From contig CAZKVQ010000001.1 of assembly GCA_964556255.1 (NCBI GenBank), positions 62,001 to 126,000 on the forward strand: DNA of 64,000 nt, in the 5' to 3' direction. This stretch comes from JACJWR01 sp964556255 (lineage in GTDB: Bacteria; Actinomycetota; Actinomycetes; S36-B12; UBA10799). The position numbers and the translations under genes are program-made. Of the stretch, positions 25,514 through 33,358 are shown piece after piece. The first letter of the stretch is position 1. Each line of letters starts with the position of its first letter. The notes below the pieces were generated by a model that saw nothing but the letters and a program-made list of their open reading frames with translations, was not told the origin of the DNA and searched no databases.

Positions 25514-27172
25514 ATGATGATCTTCGCCGCAATCCTCGTGATCGCGACCCTGATCGCGATGGCCTCCGGTCGAGTGCCGCCGGTGCTGGCCTTGGGATGT
25601 GCCATTGCCATTGCGGCCATCACGGGTGTTGCACCGGTCAACGAACTCTTCTCGGGTCTGAGCAACGGCGGGGTCATCACAGTCGCGGGGATGCTCGTGG
25701 TGGCTCAGGGGGTCATCTTCACCGGGGTCGTGTCGCGGCTCACCTGGCGTCTACTTGCCACGGTCACCACGGCGCAACAGGCTCTGCGCCGACTCATTGC
25801 TCCCATCGGGATCCTGTCGGCGACCATCAACACGACTCCCATCGTGGCGATGCTGATTCCCGCCTCGCAGGAACTACAACAGACCCGGGGCATCCCCACC
25901 AGGCAAGTGCTGCTGCCTTTCGCCCACGCCACCACGCTGGCCGGCTCAGTGACGTTGATCGGCACAAGTTCCAACCTGCTGATCGCCGGCATCGCCTCAT
26001 CGGCCGGGATCGGCATCGGGCTCTTCTCCTTCGCACCCATCGCGCTGCCCGTATGTCTCATCGGTTGGCTTGTCCTGATGTTCACCGCCCCCAGAATGTT
26101 CAAGGCGGGGGATGCGGCGGAGCCTGCCACCAAGCGCTGGCGCGCGGAGATCAAGGTGGCGGACGGTGCCAACGCGATCGGCCGTACCGCTGCGACGCTG
26201 GGGATCGAGAGCACCCAGGAGTTCCAACTCATCGCCGTCCACCGACACCACGACGACCTCAGTCCCGCGTCGACGATCGAAGCGGGTGACACCCTGGTGT
26301 TTGAGGCCACCAAGGATGGGGTCACAGCCCTGTGGGGAAGCCCGCGTTTCGGCCTTTCCGCCCAGCGCCTCTTCGCCGCCTCGATAGCCAATGGCTACCA
26401 CGGCACGGTGCGAGAACTTGGCGCTGACGGTGACCTCACGGTCATCGCGGCGCGGACCGATCGACCTCTGCGGGACACTCCGGCCTCGGCAGGAGAGACC
26501 TGCTTCGTCACCGCTGACAACCCCGACGCCTTGGCCGACAGCTCCTCGGTGTCGCTCTGGCAGAACGCAGCGGGCAAAGCGCCTCAACCGGCTAAGACCC
26601 GCACAGCTCTGGCAATTCTGCTCGCCGTGATCATCGCCGCTGGTTTCGGATTGGCACCAGTGGAGGTCGTTGCCTTCACCGGTGCGCTGTTGATGGTGGT
26701 CACCCGCGTCCTGACGGCGCGACAGGCAGTCAAAGCCCTCGACTGGAACGTCCTGTTCATCTTGGCGGGCTCTGTCGGGCTCGGCGCCATCGTGGTGAGT
26801 AGCGGCCTGGCGACCAAAATCGCCGACGCGATTTCCTACCTCGGCGCGGGCAGCCTGCCGCTGGTCGTCATCGTGATCGCTGTCGTCACCGCGGCCCTCA
26901 CCAACGTAACCACGAACGCCGCGGCCGCCTCGATCCTCACCCCGGTGACCATCGGGATCGCCGACGAGATGGGCCTCTCCCCGGTGATGCTGCTGGCGTT
27001 GGTCGCCACGTGCATCTCGTTCACGTTCCTCAATCCGTTCAGCCACCAGTCGAACCTCATGGTTCTCGGACCGGGGGGCTACTCCAACGCTTCGTTCGTT
27101 CGATTCGGCATCCCGCTGTTCGTAGTCTCCTTGATCAGCGTGTGTGGTATCGCCTATCTCCTGCTGCGTTAG
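25514..27172 (+). CDS. SLC13-family permease with two RCK_C (TrkA-C) domains
   Basis: A 552-residue protein. The transmembrane halves (about 1-190 and 355-552) carry the SLC13/DASS pseudo-symmetry: NTTPIVAMLIP with GTSSNLL in the first half, and TNVTTNAAAASILTP with NPFSHQSNLM in the second. A cytosolic middle segment (about 200-345) holds two RCK_C-like domains (EFQLIAVHRHHDDL and DLTVIAARTDRPL). Family members transport dicarboxylates, sulfate or phosphate with sodium; those with RCK_C inserts are often sulfate or anion transporters. GGAGGA precedes the tandem ATGs; 25517 is the alternative start. Confidence 0.87.
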   Translation: MMIFAAILVIATLIAMASGRVPPVLALGCAIAIAAITGVAPVNELFSGLSNGGVITVAGMLVVAQGVIFTGVVSRLTWRLLATVTTAQQALRRLIAPIGILSATINTTPIVAMLIPASQELQQTRGIPTRQVLLPFAHATTLAGSVTLIGTSSNLLIAGIASSAGIGIGLFSFAPIALPVCLIGWLVLMFTAPRMFKAGDAAEPATKRWRAEIKVADGANAIGRTAATLGIESTQEFQLIAVHRHHDDLSPASTIEAGDTLVFEATKDGVTALWGSPRFGLSAQRLFAASIANGYHGTVRELGADGDLTVIAARTDRPLRDTPASAGETCFVTADNPDALADSSSVSLWQNAAGKAPQPAKTRTALAILLAVIIAAGFGLAPVEVVAFTGALLMVVTRVLTARQAVKALDWNVLFILAGSVGLGAIVVSSGLATKIADAISYLGAGSLPLVVIVIAVVTAALTNVTTNAAAASILTPVTIGIADEMGLSPVMLLALVATCISFTFLNPFSHQSNLMVLGPGGYSNASFVRFGIPLFVVSLISVCGIAYLLLR

Positions 27173-27189
27173 ACCAGAGTGCCCGGCAG

Positions 27190-27759
27190 TTACGAAGGTC
27201 CGTTTCGCAGTTCGCGATACGGCGCCATGCCGTACTCGGACTCCATGATGATGATGATCGCGATGCCCGGAACCAGCGCAAACACGAAGTTGTTGATCGT
27301 CACGATTTGGCTGAAGTAGGCCAGATTGACCGTCGGCTCGAGAATCGCCACGATTGGCGCCAGGATCGCGACGGTCACCGCCGTGGCAGCGATTGCGGAG
27401 GCGAGGAATTGGCCCAGTCCACGCCAGTCGGACAGCGTGATGCGTGTCTTGACCAGTCGGTTCCAGACAATGCAGTAGACGTAGACAGCTGCGAAGTTCG
27501 CGAGGAAACCGCCGATACTGGCCCACCCGAGGTTGCCGGCGACCGCATCGCTGATGGTGTTTCCGACTGCGAACGCCCAGGCGCCGGCGGGTCCGAAGAA
27601 GATGCCGTAGACGGGCATGAGCATGTTCACCGGCCTGATGTCCGTCAGCCCTTCGATGAAGGCGAGCGAGCGGAACGGCACCGCGATAGCCAGGTAGATG
27701 ACAAGCAGGACGAGGAACACCCGCGCGGCGGACCTGGACCGCAGAGACCGCCCGCTCAT
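27190..27759 (-). CDS. ECF S-component/QueT-like membrane protein
   Basis: A 189-residue protein with about five membrane helices. The stretch EGLTDIRPVNMLMPVYGIFFGPAGAWAF, followed by GNTISDAVAGNLG, resembles QueT-like S components of energy-coupling-factor vitamin transporters (pattern DxRP...P...FGPxGAxG...GNxxxD). No ECF ATPase or T component lies in the window; S components often share remote ECF modules. The ATG overlaps the stop of the DMT gene (ATGA), so the two are translationally coupled and may handle the same small molecule. Confidence 0.6.
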   Translation of the reverse strand: MSGRSLRSRSAARVFLVLLVIYLAIAVPFRSLAFIEGLTDIRPVNMLMPVYGIFFGPAGAWAFAVGNTISDAVAGNLGWASIGGFLANFAAVYVYCIVWNRLVKTRITLSDWRGLGQFLASAIAATAVTVAILAPIVAILEPTVNLAYFSQIVTINNFVFALVPGIAIIIIMESEYGMAPYRELRNGPS

Positions 27760-28667
27760 CCGGCAGCCCTGGAGAAGGAGGCGCGGAAAGATGCCACAAG
27801 GTCGACCTCGGCCACGATCACGCCTAGGCATGTCAACAGGCAACCCGCCAGAACCGCGAGCGTGAGGTGGATCCGATCGACCAGTAGGTGCGGAAGAACC
27901 GCCCCGAGAAGCACGGCGAAGGTCACTTCCAGGGAGTAGATCACCGCGACACTCTGCGCACTCGCGTACGGCTGCGCCAAGAAGCTGGTCGCCGTGAAGA
28001 TGCTGAACACGAAGAGCGCGTACATCACCAACGTGGCCCAGAAGCTCGCCGAGTAGTCCATTCCCGTGATCGAGCCGGGATCGGTGACGGTCCAACCGAC
28101 GAAGCCCAGCACCGACGCGCCCGCGAGCAGGTACACGGCCATCTGGGCGGGGTCATGGGTCTTGGACATGTCGTTCACGCCGACCATGTACACGCTTCGA
28201 ACCGCGGCTGCGCCCAGCAGGACGACCGTCGGCACCCAGGCCATTGACCCAGGTCTGATTTGCACCGCGAGCGCCAGCCCGAGCAGGATGACGGCGATCC
28301 CCACCCAGGTGCGGCCAGGCACTGGTCGGCGCTTCACAACCAGCACAACCGGCACCCCGACTACACACAGGGCCAGCAGAAAGGCACTGGTGGACAAGTC
28401 CACCTGCCTCGCTCCCCAGAAGCCCAGTGCACTGGCGACCAGGTCGAGCACCGCGAGATAGCCCAACTTCGACAGCGAGGCCCTGCTGGGCCTCACGCGC
28501 CAACGGGACCAGAAGACGATGCCCAGGCATACCGCGGCCAGCCCGCTGGTCATGGCGACAACTCCCATGACGGACACATCGAGGTCGAATCGTTTGAGCA
28601 GGGTGGGCTCGAGTGCCCAACAGAGGGTGGCGGTGAGAAGGCAGAGGTTGGCTTGGAACCGATTCAT
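27756..28667 (-). CDS. DMT superfamily (EamA) transporter
   Basis: A 303-residue protein with ten hydrophobic helices in two EamA halves (about 5-135 and 148-285). The first helix carries LLTATLCWALEPTLLKRFD, typical of the EamA start, and the second half has VAVIYSLEVTFAVLLGAV. These are exporters or importers of amino acids, nucleosides or drugs. Its stop overlaps the start of the ECF-S-like gene. The GGGAGG upstream of the ATG is about 11 nt away, longer than usual. A 9-codon frame (28690 down to 28664) ends at the ATGA start junction and could influence initiation. Confidence 0.85.
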   Translation of the reverse strand: MNRFQANLCLLTATLCWALEPTLLKRFDLDVSVMGVVAMTSGLAAVCLGIVFWSRWRVRPSRASLSKLGYLAVLDLVASALGFWGARQVDLSTSAFLLALCVVGVPVVLVVKRRPVPGRTWVGIAVILLGLALAVQIRPGSMAWVPTVVLLGAAAVRSVYMVGVNDMSKTHDPAQMAVYLLAGASVLGFVGWTVTDPGSITGMDYSASFWATLVMYALFVFSIFTATSFLAQPYASAQSVAVIYSLEVTFAVLLGAVLPHLLVDRIHLTLAVLAGCLLTCLGVIVAEVDLVASFRASFSRAAG

Positions 28668-28759
28668 CGCTTCATCGCCTCCCGCTTCATCTGCGTTGCC
28701 GCGCGCGGTGGTCCTCCCTGCCGCGAACGTAGCAGCAGGGGCCTCGCGGATTCTCAGTC

Positions 28760-29500
28760 CTACGCGGCTGGCGTGATCGAACCACCGTCAGCCAATCGCG
28801 GGTGGCGCACTCCCGGGTGGTCCGCGGGCAGTGTCCGACGAATGACCGCCCACGAAGCCGCGATCACGACGATGACCATCGGCCAGCCAAGTACCACGCG
28901 GGAGACACCCAGGCCCACAAGATTGTCACTCAGATAGAGAGGGGTGTTGACGGCCGCGCGCACCAGGAATGATGCAACCCAGATCCATGACGCCCGTGAA
29001 TATGCCCTCATCAGGTCGGGGTCGGCCCGCCAACCGGTGCGTTGCCGCATGGCGAACCCCAAGATCACCCCGAGCAGTGGCCACGCGATGAGGATCGACG
29101 CAGCCCACACCAAGGCTGATGCGATGTTGGCCAACAGGCTCGGCAAGAAGTAGTCCGAGGCCTCTCCGGTGCGAGCCGCGACGACCGCTGCGAATGCCAC
29201 GGCAGCCAGCCCGCCCACCACGCGGACGGGTCTCTCCCGTCGCCATACCCGAGCGACTGCCAACGCACCGGCCGTTCCGAGCGCGGCCAGCAGGCCAGTT
29301 CCGAGTTCGGACCCGGTGGACAGATAGACAGAGACAAATACGATGCTCGGCAACGCCGACTCGACGGCACCACGTCGACCTCCGAGGATCTCGTGCAGCG
29401 GATTCGTTCCGTTTTCGGGCTTCGCTGACGACGCCACGGACAACGCTGCCGGCAGCGACTCATCGTCACCGGCTAACGTCCGCTCGGACTCCGCGCCCAC
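28760..29500 (-). CDS. DUF3159 family membrane protein
   Basis: A 246-residue protein. A hydrophilic N-terminus leads to HEILGGRRGAVESALPSIVFVSVYL, the characteristic opening of DUF3159. About six membrane helices follow, with RQRTGWRADPDLMRAYSRASWIWV in the second half. DUF3159 is an actinobacterial family of unknown function. The GTG start has CATGCT six bases before it, close to the leaderless pattern. It lies 92 bp upstream of the DMT gene on the same strand and could be co-transcribed with it. Confidence 0.82.
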   Translation of the reverse strand: MGAESERTLAGDDESLPAALSVASSAKPENGTNPLHEILGGRRGAVESALPSIVFVSVYLSTGSELGTGLLAALGTAGALAVARVWRRERPVRVVGGLAAVAFAAVVAARTGEASDYFLPSLLANIASALVWAASILIAWPLLGVILGFAMRQRTGWRADPDLMRAYSRASWIWVASFLVRAAVNTPLYLSDNLVGLGVSRVVLGWPMVIVVIAASWAVIRRTLPADHPGVRHPRLADGGSITPAA

Positions 29501-29594
29501 CCATCCAGCATGTCAGAGCGCGCCTCTCGACTGCGACGTCGACGTGTGGTCACCGACGCGGGGGACAGTGCGCCGGGTCACCCGCCTCGCTGAC

Positions 29595-29631
29595 TATGCT
29601 TCCGTTTCGAAATACTTGCTTCGGAAGCATA
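29595..29631. promoter_or_regulatory. Palindromic operator and promoter of the ABM-MarR operon
   Basis: TATGCTTCCG and CGGAAGCATA form perfect 10 bp inverted arms around a 17 bp spacer. Inside lies a second perfect palindrome, TGCTTC-G-GAAGCA, at 29617-29629. An AT-rich TATTAT at 29630-29635 directly follows and overlaps the right arm, so a bound regulator would cover a -10 box. The MarR protein two cistrons downstream is the natural candidate. Confidence 0.65.
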
Positions 29632-29694
29632 TTATCTGTCATGCTTGACCCCCGATCGAGGCAACCCGCCACGACAGGCAGAATGAGGTCCGAC

Positions 29695-29967
29695 ATGAGC
29701 GCAACCCTGGCCGTACGGCACACCGTTAACGACTACTCCACTTGGCGCGTCGTCTACGACGGACTTGAGCCCTTGCGTCAGCAGCACGGCTGCACCGGAG
29801 ACATGGTTCTTGTGGCGCCTGACAACGCCAATGACGTCTTCATCACGCACGACTTCCCTTCTTTCGAGGCCGCCGATGCTTTCGCGCATGACCCCGCGCT
29901 GCGCGAGGGCATGGAGCGCGCCGGCGTCACAGGCGCCCCGAGAATCGAGATATTCACGAGTGTCTGA
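29695..29967 (+). CDS. ABM-like (dimeric alpha/beta barrel) small protein
   Basis: A 90-residue protein with the antibiotic-biosynthesis-monooxygenase/dimeric ferredoxin-like fold pattern. It opens with LAVRHTVNDYSTWRVVYD, continues through HDFPSFEAADAFAHDPALREGM and ends in a short strand. Members are cofactor-free monooxygenases or stress-related proteins. The ATG at 29695 follows GAGGT; an in-frame ATG at 29641 sits 5 nt after the TATTAT box and is a possible leaderless alternative adding 18 residues. Its end overlaps the MarR start by 8 nt. Confidence 0.72.
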   Translation: MSATLAVRHTVNDYSTWRVVYDGLEPLRQQHGCTGDMVLVAPDNANDVFITHDFPSFEAADAFAHDPALREGMERAGVTGAPRIEIFTSV

Positions 29968-30571
29968 TAGTCCGCAGCCGCGTGGGACGGGGAGAACAGG
30001 CGTCGTTCGCCCCTCCCCGGCCAGTCGCGGCGTTGTTCGGGTGGGCCACGACTTCTCCGCCGAGTTCCCTGATGGCGATGCCCGGAGTACCGAGGCCTAC
30101 GCGACTCTGGCTCGAACCGGTACGGCAATGCTCTACGAACTCGACAGATGTGTGCAGGCCTGGTTCGGCGTTCCCCAAACGGCGGCCACGGTCCTGGCCG
30201 TGGTAGAGGGCGCCGAGAGTCCGCTCACCCCTTCTCAGATCACCGAGCGGGTGCTGGCGCCCGCAGCATCCATGACGGCCACCCTCGACCTGCTGGAGCG
30301 ACGCGGCTGGATCGAACGGCGGCCCAACCCGCAAGACCGCAGAAGCCTGCTGATCGCCATCACCCCCGCCGGTCAGGACGCGGTCGACAGACTCCTGCCG
30401 GGAATACGCGCCCTTGAGCGTGCGACCCTGGATGCCCTCACGAGCAAGGAACGCGATCAGTTGATGGGCATGCTCGACAGAATCCTTTCGCGGGCCGCCG
30501 AGATTTCGGCGGCCGAGCCGACGCCGCTCGGCGGTAGGCGTAACCGGCCAGATAGGTCCCACACGAGCTGA
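29960..30571 (+). CDS. MarR-family transcriptional regulator
   Basis: A 203-residue protein. The first 45 residues are basic and disordered. The MarR fold follows: a helical dimerisation segment, then winged helix with LTPSQITERVLAPAASMTATLDLLERRGWIERRPNPQDRRSLLIAITPAG (recognition helix plus DRR wing). The C-terminal helices end in a Pro/Arg-rich tail. The GTG start overlaps the ABM-like gene by 8 nt, so it is co-translated with its likely target. It probably binds the palindromes at 29595-29631, perhaps released by a small phenolic or oxidant. Confidence 0.87.
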   Translation: MSDSPQPRGTGRTGVVRPSPASRGVVRVGHDFSAEFPDGDARSTEAYATLARTGTAMLYELDRCVQAWFGVPQTAATVLAVVEGAESPLTPSQITERVLAPAASMTATLDLLERRGWIERRPNPQDRRSLLIAITPAGQDAVDRLLPGIRALERATLDALTSKERDQLMGMLDRILSRAAEISAAEPTPLGGRRNRPDRSHTS

Positions 30572-30610
30572 CCCGGCCGGTGAGACAGCCACGGGGCGGG
30601 AAGTCTTGGA

Positions 30611-30616
30611 TACGCT
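30611..30616 (+). promoter_or_regulatory. -10 hexamer of a leaderless transcript
   Basis: TACGCT, then 6 nt, then the ATG at 30623, without a Shine-Dalgarno sequence. Confidence 0.55.
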
Positions 30617-30622
30617 GCGCAC

Positions 30623-30829
30623 ATGAAGACTGTTGTCCAGATGTGGATTTGGGGCTTCGCTGCCGGGGTCTTCCTGATGACGGCCATCAACGGCCTCGGA
30701 GGCGTCCTCAATGGTGGGGGTGCCTTGGCCTGGATCGAGTTGATCGGCGGCGTCGTTGTCGTCGTCGCCTCCATCGCGATCCTGCTCCGGGTCCGCAGCG
30801 CCAAGGCACAGACCCTCAACGACCAGTAG
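30623..30829 (+). CDS. Small two-helix membrane protein (68 aa)
   Basis: A 68-residue protein with hydrophobic helices at about 5-28 and 36-58 and a basic cytosolic tail. I do not recognise a family. It has its own leaderless promoter and lies between the MarR gene and the two-component pair, reading in the same direction. It may be a small membrane modulator, but nothing in the sequence shows a target. Confidence 0.62.
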   Translation: MKTVVQMWIWGFAAGVFLMTAINGLGGVLNGGGALAWIELIGGVVVVVASIAILLRVRSAKAQTLNDQ

Positions 30830-30925
30830 CGGCCACGGAGGGGGTGACGCCGAGCGTAAGCAACTCCCCACTCGCACCGGGACGCTGGACAGCAGCACTG
30901 CTCGCGAACCACCTCTGGAGATCCG

Positions 30926-30931
30926 TATCGT
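30926..30931 (+). promoter_or_regulatory. -10 hexamer of a leaderless transcript (two-component operon)
   Basis: TATCGT, then 6 nt, then the GTG at 30938. This supports 30938 as both the start codon and approximate transcription start of the response regulator-kinase operon. Confidence 0.58.
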
Positions 30932-30937
30932 GGACGT

Positions 30938-31591
30938 GTGGTAAGCACAGACCCAAGACGCCTGCTGATCGTCGAAGACGACAGCTTGACCTCGTCGCTA
31001 CTCCAGGAGGTCCTCACCGCCGCTGGATTTCAGGTCGGGGCGGTCGCATCGGCACGAGAGGCCCGCCAAGAGCTCGACGCATTTGACCCCGATGCTGTGC
31101 TGCTCGACATCATGCTTGGCGACGGACCTAGTGGAATCTCTCTGGGCCACCTGGTCGTGCGCGAGTACCCCGGTGTGGCGGTGCTGTTCCTCACGCGGTT
31201 CCCGAACGCCGGTGCAGCCGGCCTGTCGGACCTGGAAGTCCCGCCGGGATGCGCCTTCCTGCGCAAGGACCGAATAGCCGACGTGGGCTACCTTGTGGAC
31301 GCGATCGAAGGAACCCTCCGAGACCATCCCGAGCGGTTCCGGCAGGACCTTTCGGAGGACAGTCTCCTGCGTGCCCTGACCCCGAACCAGCGGGCAGTGC
31401 TGAGGATGATGGCTCAGGGACTGACCAACGCGGCCATCGCCAGGCGGCGGGGTACCAGTGAGTCGGCGGTAGAACAAATGCTGGCGAGCATTTTCCGCAA
31501 CCTCTCGCTTGAGCATGACGGTGACTCCAATGCCCGGGTGCAAGCGACCCGCATCTACATCTCCGCCTGCGGACTGCCCGAGGATCCGTGA
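30938..31591 (+). CDS. Response regulator with LuxR-type HTH
   Basis: A 217-residue protein. The receiver domain (about 8-125) has the acidic pair VEDD (14-15), phospho-acceptor Asp57 in AVLLDIM, the Thr switch in FLTRF and Lys110 in FLRKDRI. The C-terminal LuxR/NarL-type helix-turn-helix (about 146-205) reads LTPNQRAVLRMMAQGLTNAAIARRRG, with TSESAVEQ as the recognition region. It should be phosphorylated by the kinase encoded by the overlapping next gene. Target genes are unknown; the neighbouring secreted-protein genes are possible. Confidence 0.9.
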   Translation: MVSTDPRRLLIVEDDSLTSSLLQEVLTAAGFQVGAVASAREARQELDAFDPDAVLLDIMLGDGPSGISLGHLVVREYPGVAVLFLTRFPNAGAAGLSDLEVPPGCAFLRKDRIADVGYLVDAIEGTLRDHPERFRQDLSEDSLLRALTPNQRAVLRMMAQGLTNAAIARRRGTSESAVEQMLASIFRNLSLEHDGDSNARVQATRIYISACGLPEDP

Positions 31592-33318
31592 AGCGCTCAC
31601 CCTGGTCTGAGCTCACCGGCAAACAGGTGACGTCTTGGAGCGGTTTTGCTCTGCTGCTGCCCTACTCCTTCGTCGGCATCTTCCTAGCCAATCCGGATGT
31701 CCGTCGGGGAAGCATCGGGCTGCGGCTGGTGGCTGCGCTCGCGGCTCAAGCCCTGCTCTTCGCGCTCCTCTGGGGCTGGCGGCTGGCCGCACGACGGTGG
31801 CCGAGAATGGCCGCAGGGCCACTCAGGGTAGTCCTGGCGTTTGCGCTCGCCAGCGCGGTGCGAGGCGTGCTGCTCGCTCTCGCGTTCGGGGCGCTCCAGG
31901 TAACACCCGGAATCGACTGGAGCCGGCGGCTCGTTGGCGGAGTCATCGGCTTCACTGCGGCCCTGTCGATCATCGATGTGGCGATCGGGTCCGTGCGGCA
32001 ACACCGGCAACGGGTGGCGCTTCTGCAGAGGCGTCAAGCCGCCGCGCTGGCAGCACGCGAATCAACGCTGCTGGAGATGCGGGAGCAGCGGGACGCGTTG
32101 GCGGTGACGATACGCGCGGAGTTCCTCCAGAGGATTGGAATGCTGACGGAGTCGGATGCGGCAGCGGCCATCCGCCAACTGAAGGACACGGTCAACGATC
32201 TGGTGCGCCCGATCAGCAGGCAGCTCGCCGCACGCCCCTCGTGGCGCCCGCCACCGGAACCGCGGGCACCGGAACTGTCCTTCAATGCCAGGGAGTTCGC
32301 CGACGACGCCACCCGTGGACGTCCACTACAGCCAGCATGGACAGCCCTGCTCTTCCTCTGCTTCGGCGGACCGTTCCTGCTCTACCAACTGCCCACCCTC
32401 TACGCCCTGCAGCTACTGGTCACCGGGGCGTTCATTGTCTGGATTCTCACGGTTGGGGCGAACGGTCTGTTGTGGTTGGTTCAGGATCGGTCCGTGGTCA
32501 CTCGCGTGGTGTTGCTGGTGGTAGGGGTCCTGCTGGCTGCACTCCTTCTGGCGATGTCCAGCGTGGTGCTCGTCCGCGCTCCTTCGGACGTTCTGCGCCG
32601 CATCATCCTCGGCGACCTGATTCTCGTGCCAGCCGTCGCCTTCGCACTTGTTGCCGCACGGGCGGCACGGGCTCAGGAACGCTCGATCCTGAGCCGACTC
32701 GAGGCCTCCGCTTATGAACTCGATTGGGCGTCGGCTAGGTCGAGATGCATCCAGTGGCGCCAACAGCGTTCACTTGCCCGAGCGCTGCACGGCCCAGTCC
32801 AGAGCGCCATCGGTGCTGCCGCCATTCATTTGGAGCAGGCTGTGGCTGAAGAGCGCGATACGCGCGAATTGTTGGCAGCAACCCGCTCGCAGCTGCTGGC
32901 GGTCATTGACCAGATAGACGCAGAAGTGGGCGACCCGAGTCCCGTCGAAACCGTTCTGTTGGAGTATGCCGAGACCTGGCGAGGCGTTTGTGAAGTGACA
33001 TGGGAGTTGGACCCCAGAGCACATCGAGCGCTGGAAGCAGACCCCATCGCGCGCTTCGCATTGACGGAACTGGCCGCCGAAGCGTGCTGGAACGCGATCC
33101 GCCATGTCGAAGCGGGCACTGTCGCAGTGCAGATTACGATGCCACGTCCACGTTCATTGACGATGTTGGTGTCCGACGATGGGGTGATGTCCGGCGGCGA
33201 CGGGCCGCCTGGCCCCGGCACCCAGATGCTCAACGACATGACTTTGCAGTGGAGCCTGGAACGACACTCCGGCATGACCGTTCTTGAAGCCGAAGTGCCC
33301 GTTCAGCCCCTGCTCTGA
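31588..33318 (+). CDS. Atypical membrane sensor histidine kinase, partner of the LuxR-type regulator
   Basis: A 576-residue protein. Two membrane blocks (about 18-135 and 249-360) are separated by a soluble, coiled-coil-like segment (about 138-245). A HisKA_3-like helix (about 390-420) carries His401 in ARALHGPVQSA, the likely phosphorylation site; the family's usual His-Asp is His-Gly here. A HATPase-like end (about 480-570) has an N box (Asn502, His506) and a G1-like SDDG at 529-532. The GTG overlaps the regulator stop by 4 nt, a tight coupling. It is unusual in having a soluble module between two membrane domains; the signal is unknown. Confidence 0.75.
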   Translation: MKRSPWSELTGKQVTSWSGFALLLPYSFVGIFLANPDVRRGSIGLRLVAALAAQALLFALLWGWRLAARRWPRMAAGPLRVVLAFALASAVRGVLLALAFGALQVTPGIDWSRRLVGGVIGFTAALSIIDVAIGSVRQHRQRVALLQRRQAAALAARESTLLEMREQRDALAVTIRAEFLQRIGMLTESDAAAAIRQLKDTVNDLVRPISRQLAARPSWRPPPEPRAPELSFNAREFADDATRGRPLQPAWTALLFLCFGGPFLLYQLPTLYALQLLVTGAFIVWILTVGANGLLWLVQDRSVVTRVVLLVVGVLLAALLLAMSSVVLVRAPSDVLRRIILGDLILVPAVAFALVAARAARAQERSILSRLEASAYELDWASARSRCIQWRQQRSLARALHGPVQSAIGAAAIHLEQAVAEERDTRELLAATRSQLLAVIDQIDAEVGDPSPVETVLLEYAETWRGVCEVTWELDPRAHRALEADPIARFALTELAAEACWNAIRHVEAGTVAVQITMPRPRSLTMLVSDDGVMSGGDGPPGPGTQMLNDMTLQWSLERHSGMTVLEAEVPVQPLL

Positions 33319-33358
33319 GTGGCCGAGGCCGAACGGGCATAGAAGCTGCGTTCGCTGG

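Noticed and set aside
28668..28760. TPP or preQ1 riboswitch before the DMT/ECF-S-like operon
   Set aside because: A CTGAGA hexamer occurs, but the partner ACCTGATC region of TPP is missing and no preQ1 A-rich tail is present in the 92 bp leader.
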